NCBI GenBank assembly: GCA_003387805.1
Contig: QGSR01000091.1
Coordinates: 1 to 7,345 of the forward strand
Source: Bacillota bacterium
GTDB taxonomy: Bacteria; Bacillota; Limnochordia; Limnochordales; ZCTH02-B6
Direction of reading: 5' to 3'
Length of the DNA: 7,345 bases
Numbering within the stretch: position 1 is the first letter of the stretch; each line of letters starts with the position of its first letter. Both the position numbers and the translations under genes were made by a program. Below, one piece after another: positions 1 to 6,425 of the stretch. The notes under the pieces are model-generated. The model ran no database searches. It was not told the DNA's origin and saw only the letters and a list, made by a program, of their open reading frames with translations.

Positions 1-1261
1 CCAGGGCTTCCTCCGTCGTCACGTCACCGACGACGAAGAACAGGAACCCGTCCCGCACGACGCCCACGACCCGGCCCGCCTCCATCTGCGTCACCGTCGG
101 CGCCGGCGCCTGCCGCCCCCGGAACCCGCCCTCGGGCACCTCCAGCCGCAGCTGGAACACCGAGAGCAGCCGTTGGCCGTCGTAAAACCGCCAGTGCAGC
201 GCCGGCTGGCCCTGCAGCCACGCCACGCTGCCGTCAATGAGCTCGAAGCCTTCCGGCACCACCCGGGGCAAAGCCGCCCGGAACGGCAGCCGCTCCCGCA
301 CGGTGTGCAGCACCACCCGGCGGCGCCAGTCCCGCGGGTCGCGCAGCACGTCGACGCCTTCGGGCGCTTCGAACTCGAACACCTCGTCCTCGATGTCCGC
401 GTCCAGCTCCAAGTCCGAGCGAATGATGACCGCGGACAGCTCGTCATCGGGACCGAAGTGCTCTTCTTTCCACGGGAAGTGATGCTCCCGGTCGATCCAC
501 CAGCGGCTGACGCCGCCCGGCCCGCGGCGCTCGACGACGAACACCGGCCGGCCGCCGGGACCAATCTCCAGGCGGCACTCCCACTGGTCCGGCGTCACGA
601 ACCGCGGGGTCCTGACGGGAGGCATGAAACCGCGCCCGTGCGGCTCCAGCTCGGGCGCCCCGGCCCCGTACGGTCCCGGCTCGACGCGCAGCCCGATCCC
701 GTGGGGCCCCCGTCCCGGATGCGGCCCGTCCCCGGCCGCGGCGCCTTCCCCCTCGGGCGCCGCGGCGTCGCCCCGGACCCGCAGCCGGTCCAGCCCGCGC
801 GCTTCGATATGCAGCGCAAACGGAAACCGCGTGTCATACAGCCATTGGCCGTCTTCATTCCACCACATCATGCGGCGGCCCTGCTCGTAATCCTCCTCGA
901 CCCGCAGCCCGGTCCACGGCCGCCACCACACGCGGCGCACCATCGTTTCGGACCGATCGCCCCGCATCATGGTCCGCACTTCGCGGAAGCGCACCGGCCG
1001 TTCCCAGCGGGCCGCAAACGAACGGCGCACGATCTCCGCCGGGTCTTCCGTTTCGTCCACGACCGCCGCGTCATCGGCGCCGGCGATGGTTTCGGAAACG
1101 GCGGCGACGTCCTCACCGCCGGCGCCAAGGACGGCAGCGGGGATTCCGGCGACGGCAGCCGCCTCCTCAGCCTCGTCGGCGCCGTTGGCCGCCAAGGCCG
1201 GACCGGCGCCCACCGCGCCAAACGTCAAAACTAGGATCAAAACTGCCAAGACTTGCCTCAC
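1..1261 (-). CDS. Secreted RseB/LolA-like sigma-factor regulatory protein (3' end outside window)
   Basis: The minus-strand frame stays open for 420 codons from a GTG at 1261 to the window edge, so the C-terminus is missing. Residues 1-25 form a signal peptide (MRQ, a hydrophobic core, then PALA before the cut), followed by an acidic Ala/Glu linker to about residue 50. Residues about 55-310 look like a LolA/LppX-type beta fold: a Trp-rich stretch (RRVWWRPWTGLRV), WWNEDGQWLY, and the typical closing phrase FEFEAPEGV near residue 296; a Gly/Pro-rich insert interrupts it. Residues from about 320 (WRFYDGQRLLSVFQL, then VVGVVRDGFLFFVVGD) resemble the second domain of MucB/RseB or DUF4367 proteins. 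Its GTG overlaps the anti-sigma stop by 4 bp, so the two are translationally coupled. Inferred role: an extracytoplasmic partner that binds the anti-sigma and senses envelope lipids or misfolded proteins. The family is assigned from pattern only; it is longer than the roughly 320 residues of E. coli RseB. Confidence 0.75.
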   Translation of the reverse strand, partial: MRQVLAVLILVLTFGAVGAGPALAANGADEAEEAAAVAGIPAAVLGAGGEDVAAVSETIAGADDAAVVDETEDPAEIVRRSFAARWERPVRFREVRTMMRGDRSETMVRRVWWRPWTGLRVEEDYEQGRRMMWWNEDGQWLYDTRFPFALHIEARGLDRLRVRGDAAAPEGEGAAAGDGPHPGRGPHGIGLRVEPGPYGAGAPELEPHGRGFMPPVRTPRFVTPDQWECRLEIGPGGRPVFVVERRGPGGVSRWWIDREHHFPWKEEHFGPDDELSAVIIRSDLELDADIEDEVFEFEAPEGVDVLRDPRDWRRRVVLHTVRERLPFRAALPRVVPEGFELIDGSVAWLQGQPALHWRFYDGQRLLSVFQLRLEVPEGGFRGRQAPAPTVTQMEAGRVVGVVRDGFLFFVVGDVTTEEAL

Positions 1262-1770
1262 GGCTCATCCTCCCACCCGAGCCACGGCCAGTCGGCCCAG
1301 TCGTCCACGCCCATGTCCATCAGCAGCGCCACGCGGGAGTGTTCCGCCACCACCGCCTGCAAGGCCGCGGCGTAGACCTGTTCGTCCTGGTCGGGGCCGC
1401 CCGCCCCGAAGGGCGTGCCCGGGCCGAACACGGTCAGCGACGTGACCACGGCGCCCACCAGGACCGCCGCCGCCGCACCGCCCAGCGCCGCCCCTTGCCA
1501 AAACCGCTTCTTCGTCCGCTCCCGCTGGCGTTTCGCCTCCCGGAAGCGCACCCGGCCCACGATGCCGGCGATGCGGCGCGGCTCTTCGTCGGGCCCCAGC
1601 GGGGCGCGGGCCGCGGCCGCGGCGGCCGGCACCGTCTTGAGCGCCCGCAGCTCCGCCGCCTCCGCGCTGCACCGCGGGCAGCGCCGCACGTGCTCCTCCA
1701 CGAGGCGACGCTGCGGCTCGTCCAGCTCGCCGTCGACGTAGGCGTTCAGCAATTCGGGTGAACAGCGCAT
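1258..1770 (-). CDS. Anti-sigma factor, zinc-finger (zf-HC2/ZAS) membrane protein
   Basis: The product is 170 residues. The N-terminus carries the zinc-binding anti-sigma signature: Cys3, then His27-x3-Cys31-x2-Cys34 in the phrase EEHVRRCPRC. A basic segment (residues 73-90, REAKRQRERTKK) precedes one transmembrane helix at about 93-115, which gives a cytoplasmic sigma-binding domain and a roughly 55-residue extracytoplasmic tail. The tail is short and ends in a striking Trp/Asp-rich segment (DDWADWPWLGWEDEP). The ATG at 1770 follows the sigma stop by 19 bp and has a GAGG motif 8 nt upstream. Known for the family: it sequesters its cognate ECF sigma factor at the membrane until a signal triggers release, often through proteolysis. 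The order sigma, anti-sigma, RseB-like protein in one operon supports the same role here. Whether release is proteolytic cannot be seen. Confidence 0.88.
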   Translation of the reverse strand: MRCSPELLNAYVDGELDEPQRRLVEEHVRRCPRCSAEAAELRALKTVPAAAAAARAPLGPDEEPRRIAGIVGRVRFREAKRQRERTKKRFWQGAALGGAAAAVLVGAVVTSLTVFGPGTPFGAGGPDQDEQVYAAALQAVVAEHSRVALLMDMGVDDWADWPWLGWEDEP

Positions 1771-1789
1771 GGGACCAACCTCATTTCCT

Positions 1790-2527
1790 TCACGCCGGCG
1801 CCGGGCCGCCCGCGGCGCCCTGGCGGCCGGGGCGCTCCTCCAGCAGCGAGGCCAGCTCGCCGCGGAGTTCTTCTTCCAGAATCTGCCGCAGCGCCCGCCG
1901 GGCGTAGTGCAGGCGCGACCGCACGGTTCCCAGCGAACAGCCGACGATGTGTTTGATTTCGTCGTAGCGGAAGCCGTGCATGTCGTGCAGCACCAGCACC
2001 GCCCGGTGCTTCTCCGACAGTTTCATCAGCGCCCGCTGCACCGTTTCGTGCAGCTCCAGGGACTCCAGCCGCAGCTCCGGGTTTTCGCCCGCGCCTTCGC
2101 CGGCGGCGGCCAGCGCCTGGCCGGCGCTGCGGGTGTCGTCCCCCGGGGCCGGTCCGTCCAGCCGCAGCGCCGGTTCCCGCTGCATGCGGCGGCGGTAGTC
2201 GTTGCAGACGTTGTGCGTGATGCGGAACAGCCACGTCGTGAACGACGCGTCGCCCCGGAACGTGTGCAGCGAGCGGTAGACCCGCAGAAACACGTCCTGG
2301 GCCACGTCTTCCGCGGCCTGCCCGCCCACCATGCGGGCGGCGTAGGCGTGCACCGGGCCGTAATGCTCGGTGACCAGCGTCTCAAAAGCCCGCACGTCGC
2401 CGGTCAGCGCCCGGTCGATCAATGATTGAATTCGCTGGTGCGGGCGCCGCCCGCCGCCTGCCCGGCGTTCTCCGCCGCCGCTTCGCCTCATTGCGCTTGG
2501 CCGCCCTCCCGGGATGGGCACGTTCAT
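1790..2527 (-). CDS. ECF (sigma-70 family, RpoE-like) RNA polymerase sigma factor
   Basis: The 245-residue product has sigma region 2 at about 44-115 (FETLVTEHYGPVHAYA, AEDVAQDVFLRVYRSL, FTTWLFRITHNVCNDYRRR) and region 4 at about 160-218 (LSEKHRAVLVLHDMHGFRYDEI, then the helix-turn-helix GTVRSRLHYARRAL). Regions 3.0-3.2 are absent, as in ECF factors; the inter-domain linker is about 45 residues and acidic/Gly-rich. It directs RNA polymerase to envelope-stress promoters and is encoded with its anti-sigma. The start is uncertain. The ATG at 2527 gives the longest frame but has no Shine-Dalgarno and lies only 4 nt after a sigmaE-like -10 element, so it would be leaderless. The ATG at 2491 (Met13) has GGGAGGG upstream at a rather long 12-13 nt spacing. 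Nothing conserved is lost with the later start. Residues 14-30 are low-complexity Gly/Arg. Confidence 0.9.
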   Translation of the reverse strand: MNVPIPGGRPSAMRRSGGGERRAGGGRRPHQRIQSLIDRALTGDVRAFETLVTEHYGPVHAYAARMVGGQAAEDVAQDVFLRVYRSLHTFRGDASFTTWLFRITHNVCNDYRRRMQREPALRLDGPAPGDDTRSAGQALAAAGEGAGENPELRLESLELHETVQRALMKLSEKHRAVLVLHDMHGFRYDEIKHIVGCSLGTVRSRLHYARRALRQILEEELRGELASLLEERPGRQGAAGGPAPA

Positions 2528-2531
2528 TGAC

Positions 2532-2559
2532 TTAGACCGGAGGAAAGGGTGAAAAGTTC
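2532..2559 (-). promoter_or_regulatory. Candidate sigmaE-type ECF promoter of the sigma operon
   Basis: Read on the minus strand, GAACTT (2559-2554) is followed after 17 bp by TCTAA (2536-2532). This closely matches the known E. coli sigmaE arrangement (GAACTT, 16-17 bp, TCTGA/TCTAA). It would start transcription at about 2522-2527, directly on the sigma gene, and fits the autoregulation usual for ECF operons. Position and motif are seen; use as a promoter is inferred. Confidence 0.55.
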
Positions 2560-2662
2560 AATCCGCGTCGCGCGGCTCCCGGGCCAGTTTTTCCAGCCGG
2601 TTGACACTGCGAACGATCATAGTCAGCCGTTCTTTGACCATGGCACGGTCGATCACGGCCAT
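2558..2662 (-). pseudogene. HepT (DUF86)-like N-terminal remnant, 34 codons
   Basis: A good GAGGAGG ribosome site 4 nt ahead of the ATG at 2662 introduces a frame of only 34 codons: MAVIDRAMVKERL, then SVNRLEKLAREPRDAD. The pattern (I-D-R near the start, then a charged helix ending in an L-x-x-L-A segment) resembles the first helix of HepT-type toxins of the MNT/HepT (HEPN-nucleotidyltransferase) system, but the family is normally about 110-140 residues long and its catalytic RxxxxH motif is absent. The frame stops just before the sigma promoter. It overlaps the upstream frame by 1 bp (TAATG), the coupling expected of an antitoxin-toxin pair. It may be a decayed gene or a real small ORF; homology is by eye only. 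Confidence 0.35.
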
Positions 2663-2736
2663 TAAACCTCCTCGAGAACCTCGTCCAGGAACCTCTCCAG
2701 TACCGGCCGGAAATCGGCGGCTCGCCGCAAGATCAT
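2662..2736 (-). pseudogene. Short C-terminal gene remnant, possibly MNT antitoxin-like
   Basis: An open frame ends at the TAA at 2664-2662, sharing one base with the ATG of the next frame. The last 24 codons from the ATG at 2736 read MILRRAADFRPVLERF then LDEVLEEV, a plausible charged helix. The frame stays open upstream to 2844 but that part enters the porin terminator hairpin, so it cannot all be native coding. I see no nucleotidyltransferase GSxxxGxxxxxSD motif. The tail-and-head arrangement with the HepT-like frame is the only reason to suggest an MNT origin; treat it as a remnant of unknown parentage. Confidence 0.22.
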
Positions 2737-2802
2737 TTCCTCGTAATCGCTTTGGCCTCGTTCTCGCGGGATTCGCCTGCGTTCCCTTTTCAGAATATAA
2801 CA

Positions 2803-2839
2803 CAAAGCCCCGGGAGAGCCAGCTCTCCACGGGGCTTTG
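2803..2839 (-). terminator. Intrinsic terminator of the porin gene
   Basis: The arms 2803-2819 and 2822-2839 pair over about 16 bp with one bulged base (2829) and a 4-nt loop (CCAG). On the minus strand the hairpin is followed by a U-rich tail (TGTGTTATATTCTG). It lies about 60 nt beyond the porin stop. On the plus strand no T-run follows, so it serves minus-strand transcripts and separates the porin from the sigma operon. Confidence 0.85.
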
Positions 2840-2901
2840 CGCACAGGGGCGGGGGTGGTGGCGGCGGGCCGGGGAGACGCCGCCGCCGGCCGTGGTCCCC
2901 T

Positions 2902-4074
2902 TTAGAAGCTCACCTTGAGGCCGCCGTGGATGCGAGCGCCCTCGACGGAGCTGTAGTCGGCACCGAGGCTGATGCCGTTCGGGGCGGTGTAGCTGGTACC
3001 GACCTCGTAGTCGATGTCGGTGCCTTCAGCCATGAGCTTGGCGCGGAGGCCGACGCCCGGCATGTACGGAATCATGTCGGTCGTGGTGCTCGCGCTCAGC
3101 TCGTGGCGCAGCTGCTGGCCGCGCACCAGCGTGGCTTCGTACTTGGTGTCGATGGCGTGGCCTTCGAACTCAAACGTCCGGGCGGCGCTCAGCGTCGCCG
3201 TCTCGGTGGGCTGGTCGTAGGCCGCGCCCAGGACAAAGCCCTGGTGCACCGTTTCGACGCCGATGTTGAAGCCGGACTCACGGCTGTCCTTGTGGAACGG
3301 CACGATGTTGTCGCCGCTGCGGCGAGCGTACATCGGGTTGAAGCCGTCCTGCATCTGCCGGTAGCCGGCCTTCAGCGTCACGTCTTCCATGGGGCTCATG
3401 GCCGCGTTCACCTTGAAGGCGTAGCGGTAGTCCTCGTCCATGGCCACGACGCCGTCCACGTCGATGCCGTTGAGGCTCGTGCCGGCGCCGAGGGCCGCGT
3501 TGAGGGCGCCGCCCCGGTACAGCACCATGGCGTCCAGGTCGATGCCCTGGAATTCAGAGGCGACCCGGAGGCCCATCGGGTTGTGGTCGCCGTCCCAAGC
3601 GTAGAACACGTCGGCGTCGGCGACCATCAGGTCGATGCCCTCGACGGCCACGGTCCGCTTGGAGCCCAGGCGGCCGACCCAGTCGTTCCAGTTGATGGTG
3701 TAGTCACCGATGGTCGTGGTGACCTCGGGACCGTCCTGCCAGAAGGCGCCCGTCGTCTGGAGCCACACCTTCGACAGCACCGGCGACATCGCGCCGTGCG
3801 CGCCGGTGAAGTCACCGGCCGGGCTGCCGTCAGCGTCGAAGGAGCTCGGCTCCGTCTCCAGCTCGATGCCGAGCTTGACGCGGTCGCCCACCTGCAGGCT
3901 CGGCGACAGTTCGATGCCCGTCTTGCCCGAGAGCACCCATTCGTCAGCGTCGTTCTGCTTGTACTCGAAGCGGCTTTCCACCGTGCCCGTCACGTCCACG
4001 GGAGCGGCGGAAACCATCGGAGCTGCCAGCGCCAGAACCAGCGCTGCGGTCAAAAGAACAGCGGTCTTCCTCAT
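2902..4074 (-). CDS. Outer-membrane beta-barrel (porin-like) protein
   Basis: The product is 390 residues. The start is the ATG at 4074, preceded by AAGGGGG at 6 nt; an open frame continues upstream but is repeat-rich leader. Residues 1-23 are a signal peptide (MRKTAVLL, hydrophobic core, MVSA before the cut at 23/24). The mature part opens with VDVTGTVESRFEYK, a typical first barrel strand, and continues as alternating polar/hydrophobic strands joined by acidic Gly/Asn turns, with no SLH domain, no cysteine and no coiled coil visible. It ends GGLKVSF: a terminal phenylalanine after an alternating strand is the classical recognition signal for BAM-type insertion. Probable role: a pore or structural barrel in an outer membrane; substrate unknown. 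At 367 mature residues a 14-18-stranded barrel would fit. It is monocistronic: a terminator follows, and another lies about 500 bp upstream. I do not recognise a specific named family. Confidence 0.78.
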   Translation of the reverse strand: MRKTAVLLTAALVLALAAPMVSAAPVDVTGTVESRFEYKQNDADEWVLSGKTGIELSPSLQVGDRVKLGIELETEPSSFDADGSPAGDFTGAHGAMSPVLSKVWLQTTGAFWQDGPEVTTTIGDYTINWNDWVGRLGSKRTVAVEGIDLMVADADVFYAWDGDHNPMGLRVASEFQGIDLDAMVLYRGGALNAALGAGTSLNGIDVDGVVAMDEDYRYAFKVNAAMSPMEDVTLKAGYRQMQDGFNPMYARRSGDNIVPFHKDSRESGFNIGVETVHQGFVLGAAYDQPTETATLSAARTFEFEGHAIDTKYEATLVRGQQLRHELSASTTTDMIPYMPGVGLRAKLMAEGTDIDYEVGTSYTAPNGISLGADYSSVEGARIHGGLKVSF

Positions 4075-4080
4075 CAGTAT

Positions 4081-4087
4081 CCCCCTT
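4081..4087 (-). promoter_or_regulatory. Ribosome binding site that fixes the porin start
   Basis: AAGGGGG on the minus strand stands 6 nt from the ATG at 4074 and directly precedes a clear signal peptide, which decides against the longer in-frame starts up to 4554. Confidence 0.7.
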
Positions 4088-4207
4088 GATGTTGTGCTGC
4101 GTTGTTGCTGCGACGCGTGCACCGTGCATGGCCGCGTTGTCTGCTGCGTCGTTGCGCCGGGCGGCGCCGCGATGTTGGCCGCGTCCAGTGCATCGCCGGG
4201 GGAACCG

Positions 4208-4219
4208 CCGAACGTTCGG
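4208..4219. promoter_or_regulatory. Perfect 12-bp palindrome CCGAACGTTCGG, possible operator
   Basis: This is a perfect self-complementary dodecamer within the porin leader. It shares half-sites with the Gram-positive LexA box (CGAAC and GTTCG) but lacks the 4-bp spacer that box needs, so it is not a standard SOS box. A binding site for another dimeric regulator is possible. Confidence 0.3.
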
Positions 4220-4271
4220 GAGTATCCATGTTGCCTCGCCGTCGTTGGCCGGTTCCCGCACGCGCGTGCCG

Positions 4272-4463
4272 TGCTGCGATGCCGGCTGGGATGCTTGCTG
4301 CGATGCCTGCTGCGATGCCTGCCGCGTTGCTTGCCGCGATGACTGCTGCGCTGCTTGCCGCGTTGCTTGCTGCGATGACTGCTGCGCTGCTTGCCGCGTT
4401 GGTTGGTGCAATGCCTGCTGCGCTGCTCGCTGCGTTGGCGGCTGCGTCGCTGGCCGCGGTGCT
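4272..4463. repeat. Tandem array of sixteen 12-bp units with 36-bp higher-order structure
   Basis: Sixteen consecutive 12-bp units fill 192 bp exactly, consensus TGCTGCGNTGCY on the plus strand. The core GCxGCG is kept and most changes fall in the last five bases. The units at 4320-4427 form three successive 36-bp triads (4320-4355, 4356-4391, 4392-4427) whose third unit (TGCTGCGCTGCT) is identical each time. The first two triads differ at a single base, so duplication was recent, while units at both ends are more divergent. Translated, the array gives a QQAS-like, an AAGI-like or an SRHR-like four-residue repeat on the minus strand, and MPAA-like on the plus strand; none looks like a known protein. 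Confidence 0.9.
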
Positions 4464-4507
4464 GCGTCGCGTAATTGCCCGCTCCGGTCTCCACGGATTG
4501 CGGGGGC

Positions 4508-4517
4508 CACCTCCTTT
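4508..4517 (-). promoter_or_regulatory. Isolated strong Shine-Dalgarno-like sequence in the porin leader
   Basis: The minus strand reads AAAGGAGGTG, near-perfect complement to the 16S rRNA 3' end. No start codon lies at normal distance: one GTG overlaps the motif itself and the next GTG is about 15 nt downstream and, notably, in frame with the porin 140 codons later. It may be fortuitous, may mark a leader peptide, or may act as a ribosome standby or stability site. Confidence 0.3.
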
Positions 4518-4580
4518 CGTCACCGTGAGCGAGACTTTGGCCGGAGCCGGACAAACTTGAGAACGGTGGCTGCGGTGATC

Positions 4581-4610
4581 AAAAAAGGGCTGCGCCTTTC
4601 GGCGAGCCCT
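4581..4610 (-). terminator. Intrinsic terminator with GAAA loop and six-T tail
   Basis: On the minus strand AGGGCT + CGCC pairs with GGCG + AGCCCT (one bulged base at 4592) around a GAAA tetraloop, followed directly by TTTTTT (4586-4581). This is a textbook rho-independent terminator for transcripts coming from the left-pointing ugpC side. It stands about 450 nt past the ugpC stop, so it either ends a long 3' UTR, ends a separate small RNA, or is the expression platform of an attenuator for the porin. Confidence 0.85.
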
Positions 4611-4937
4611 CCGTGACGTCATGCTCATCGGTGAAGACCTGGTGGTCATCACCTTGTCTGCGGACCATCCGTCGGTCCGTCCCCGGATATGCGGTTGTCA
4701 TGGTGCAACGGCCGACACAGGGCACAGGGGCCGCTGCGGGTCCCCGCCGTGGCCCGCCCGCTGCCTCGAGCTCCGCAACGGGCGCAATGCCCGGCGCCAG
4801 GCATTGGACGAGCGGCAGCTGGTGGCCTCGGCCGACCGCATCTCGCCCTCAAATTTCTACAGGGAATAGACGTATCCTTCCCGACAACCTCATGTAATAA
4901 TTGGCTGGGATGGAAGCGACCGCCGGCGGATATGGAA

Positions 4938-4965
4938 GCGCCGCCGCACCAACGTGCAGCGGCGC
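4938..4965. repeat. Strong 12-bp hairpin downstream of ugpC
   Basis: The arms 4938-4949 and 4954-4965 are complementary over 12 bp (one pair becomes G-U in minus-strand RNA) with a 4-nt loop. There is no U-run, so it is not a standard terminator; it could be an mRNA 3'-end stabiliser or part of a structured RNA. Confidence 0.7.
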
Positions 4966-5018
4966 CTGGATTTCGCTCGATTTCGCTTCCTTGTCGGGCC
5001 TCGGCTGAGACGCCCGTC

Positions 5019-5063
5019 CCGGCGGGCGCCTCCGGAGGCCGCCCCGGCACCCCGGCCCGCCGG
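5019..5063 (-). repeat. Large GC inverted repeat abutting the ugpC stop codon
   Basis: CCGGCGGGC (5019-5027) and GCCCGCCGG (5055-5063) are perfect arms; the intervening 27 bp contains the self-complementary GCCTCCGGAGGC. The structure begins at the base next to the ugpC stop. It is likely a 3' stem that protects the transcript or slows polymerase; no T-tail is present. Confidence 0.6.
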
Positions 5064-6173
<1,110 letters not shown>

Positions 6174-6425
6174 TGTCAAGCTCCTTTCCGTCGGCCGGCC
6201 GGCCGCCGACCCCACGGGCGATCTTAACCTGGCTGCTGCACGGCCGGCCGCAACGGTCAGCCGCACTGTCCAGGAGTTTTCCATGTGCTGATCGATTTTC
6301 CTTCTATGGGAACGGCGGTGAACCCTTCCGAAAAGTGTGCTTGACCCGCGCCGGGGGCGCCGCCGCGCCGGCGCCATGACCGGCGCGGCATGCCGAGCCC
6401 GACGCTCTGCGAGACACCCGAAGCC
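6174..6425. other. Intergenic region between HAD gene and ugpC
   Basis: This 252-bp gap presumably contains the ugpC promoter, but I see no convincing -35/-10 pair. The GC-rich GGCCGGCC motif recurs just ahead of the ugpC ribosome site (6193-6205 and 6240-6250) and could pair into a leader stem. Confidence 0.4.
6362..6389 (-). terminator. GC hairpin after the HAD gene, possible terminator without U-tail
   Basis: The arms 6362-6371 (GCCGCGCCGG) and 6380-6389 (CCGGCGCGGC) are perfect over 10 bp with an 8-nt loop, about 37 nt past the HAD stop. No T-run follows on either strand, so termination is possible but not assured. Confidence 0.4.

Larger units (their letters stand above)
4075..4580 (-). 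other. Long porin leader without a convincing gene
   Basis: About 500 bp separate the porin start from the nearest upstream terminator. The stretch holds a 192-bp array of 12-bp units, a 12-bp palindrome at 4208-4219, and an isolated Shine-Dalgarno-like sequence at 4508-4517. All three minus frames and two plus frames are largely open here, which follows from the repeat composition (unit length divisible by three) and is not evidence of coding. I found no good -35/-10 pair for the porin; its promoter must lie between 4580 and the start unless transcription reads through. Confidence 0.6.
4611..5063. other. Hairpin-rich intergenic region, no convincing gene
   Basis: No frame here has both a ribosome site and recognisable protein character. 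The region carries five inverted repeats: 4630-4653 (10 bp with one mismatch, 4-nt loop), 4661-4677 (5 bp), 4785-4806 (near-perfect 22-nt palindrome), 4938-4965 (12 bp with one G-U, 4-nt loop) and 5019-5063 (9-bp arms enclosing a further GCCTCCGGAGGC palindrome, directly after the ugpC stop). An AT-richer island at about 4850-4912 interrupts the GC-rich DNA and could hold a promoter. There is also a TGACGTCA palindrome at 4614-4621 and a short direct repeat GATTTCGCT at about 4969-4988. Confidence 0.6.

Noticed and set aside
173..1234. 353-codon plus-strand open frame
   Set aside because: It is antisense to the RseB-like gene; the protein is Pro/Arg/His-rich without domain character, while the minus frame has a signal peptide, coupled start and LolA-like motifs.
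1769..2425. 218-codon plus-strand open frame
   Set aside because: It is antisense to the clearly recognisable ECF sigma factor and has the composition of a GC-rich shadow.
2601..2624. TTGACA on the plus strand, possible -35 box
   Set aside because: No -10 element at 16-18 bp; the only TA-rich hexamer is at 12 bp, and no plus-strand gene follows.
2549..2663. Plus-strand 38-codon frame from a GTG after GGAGG at 2540
   Set aside because: The GGAGG is the complement of the spacer in the candidate sigma promoter, and the frame is antisense to the HepT-like remnant with no protein character.
2752..4089. 445-codon plus-strand open frame
   Set aside because: Antisense to the porin-like gene; Val/His/Ala-rich with no motifs and crossing the porin terminator.
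4208..4219. LexA/SOS box
   Set aside because: The Gram-positive box needs four bases between the CGAAC and GTTCG half-sites; here they overlap directly.
4272..4463. Repeat array as a CRISPR
   Set aside because: Units are contiguous 12-mers without unique spacers.
4102..4560. Plus-strand frame with an MPAALLAAM-like hydrophobic repeat
   Set aside because: Its regularity is explained by the 12-bp DNA repeat; no ribosome site at the start and no conserved protein character.
4621..4869. 82-codon plus-strand frame starting MLIGEDLVVITLSAD with several cysteines
   Set aside because: It begins well enough but has no Shine-Dalgarno, crosses three inverted repeats, and matches no family I recognise. 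Kept out, though a conserved-ORF search would be worthwhile.
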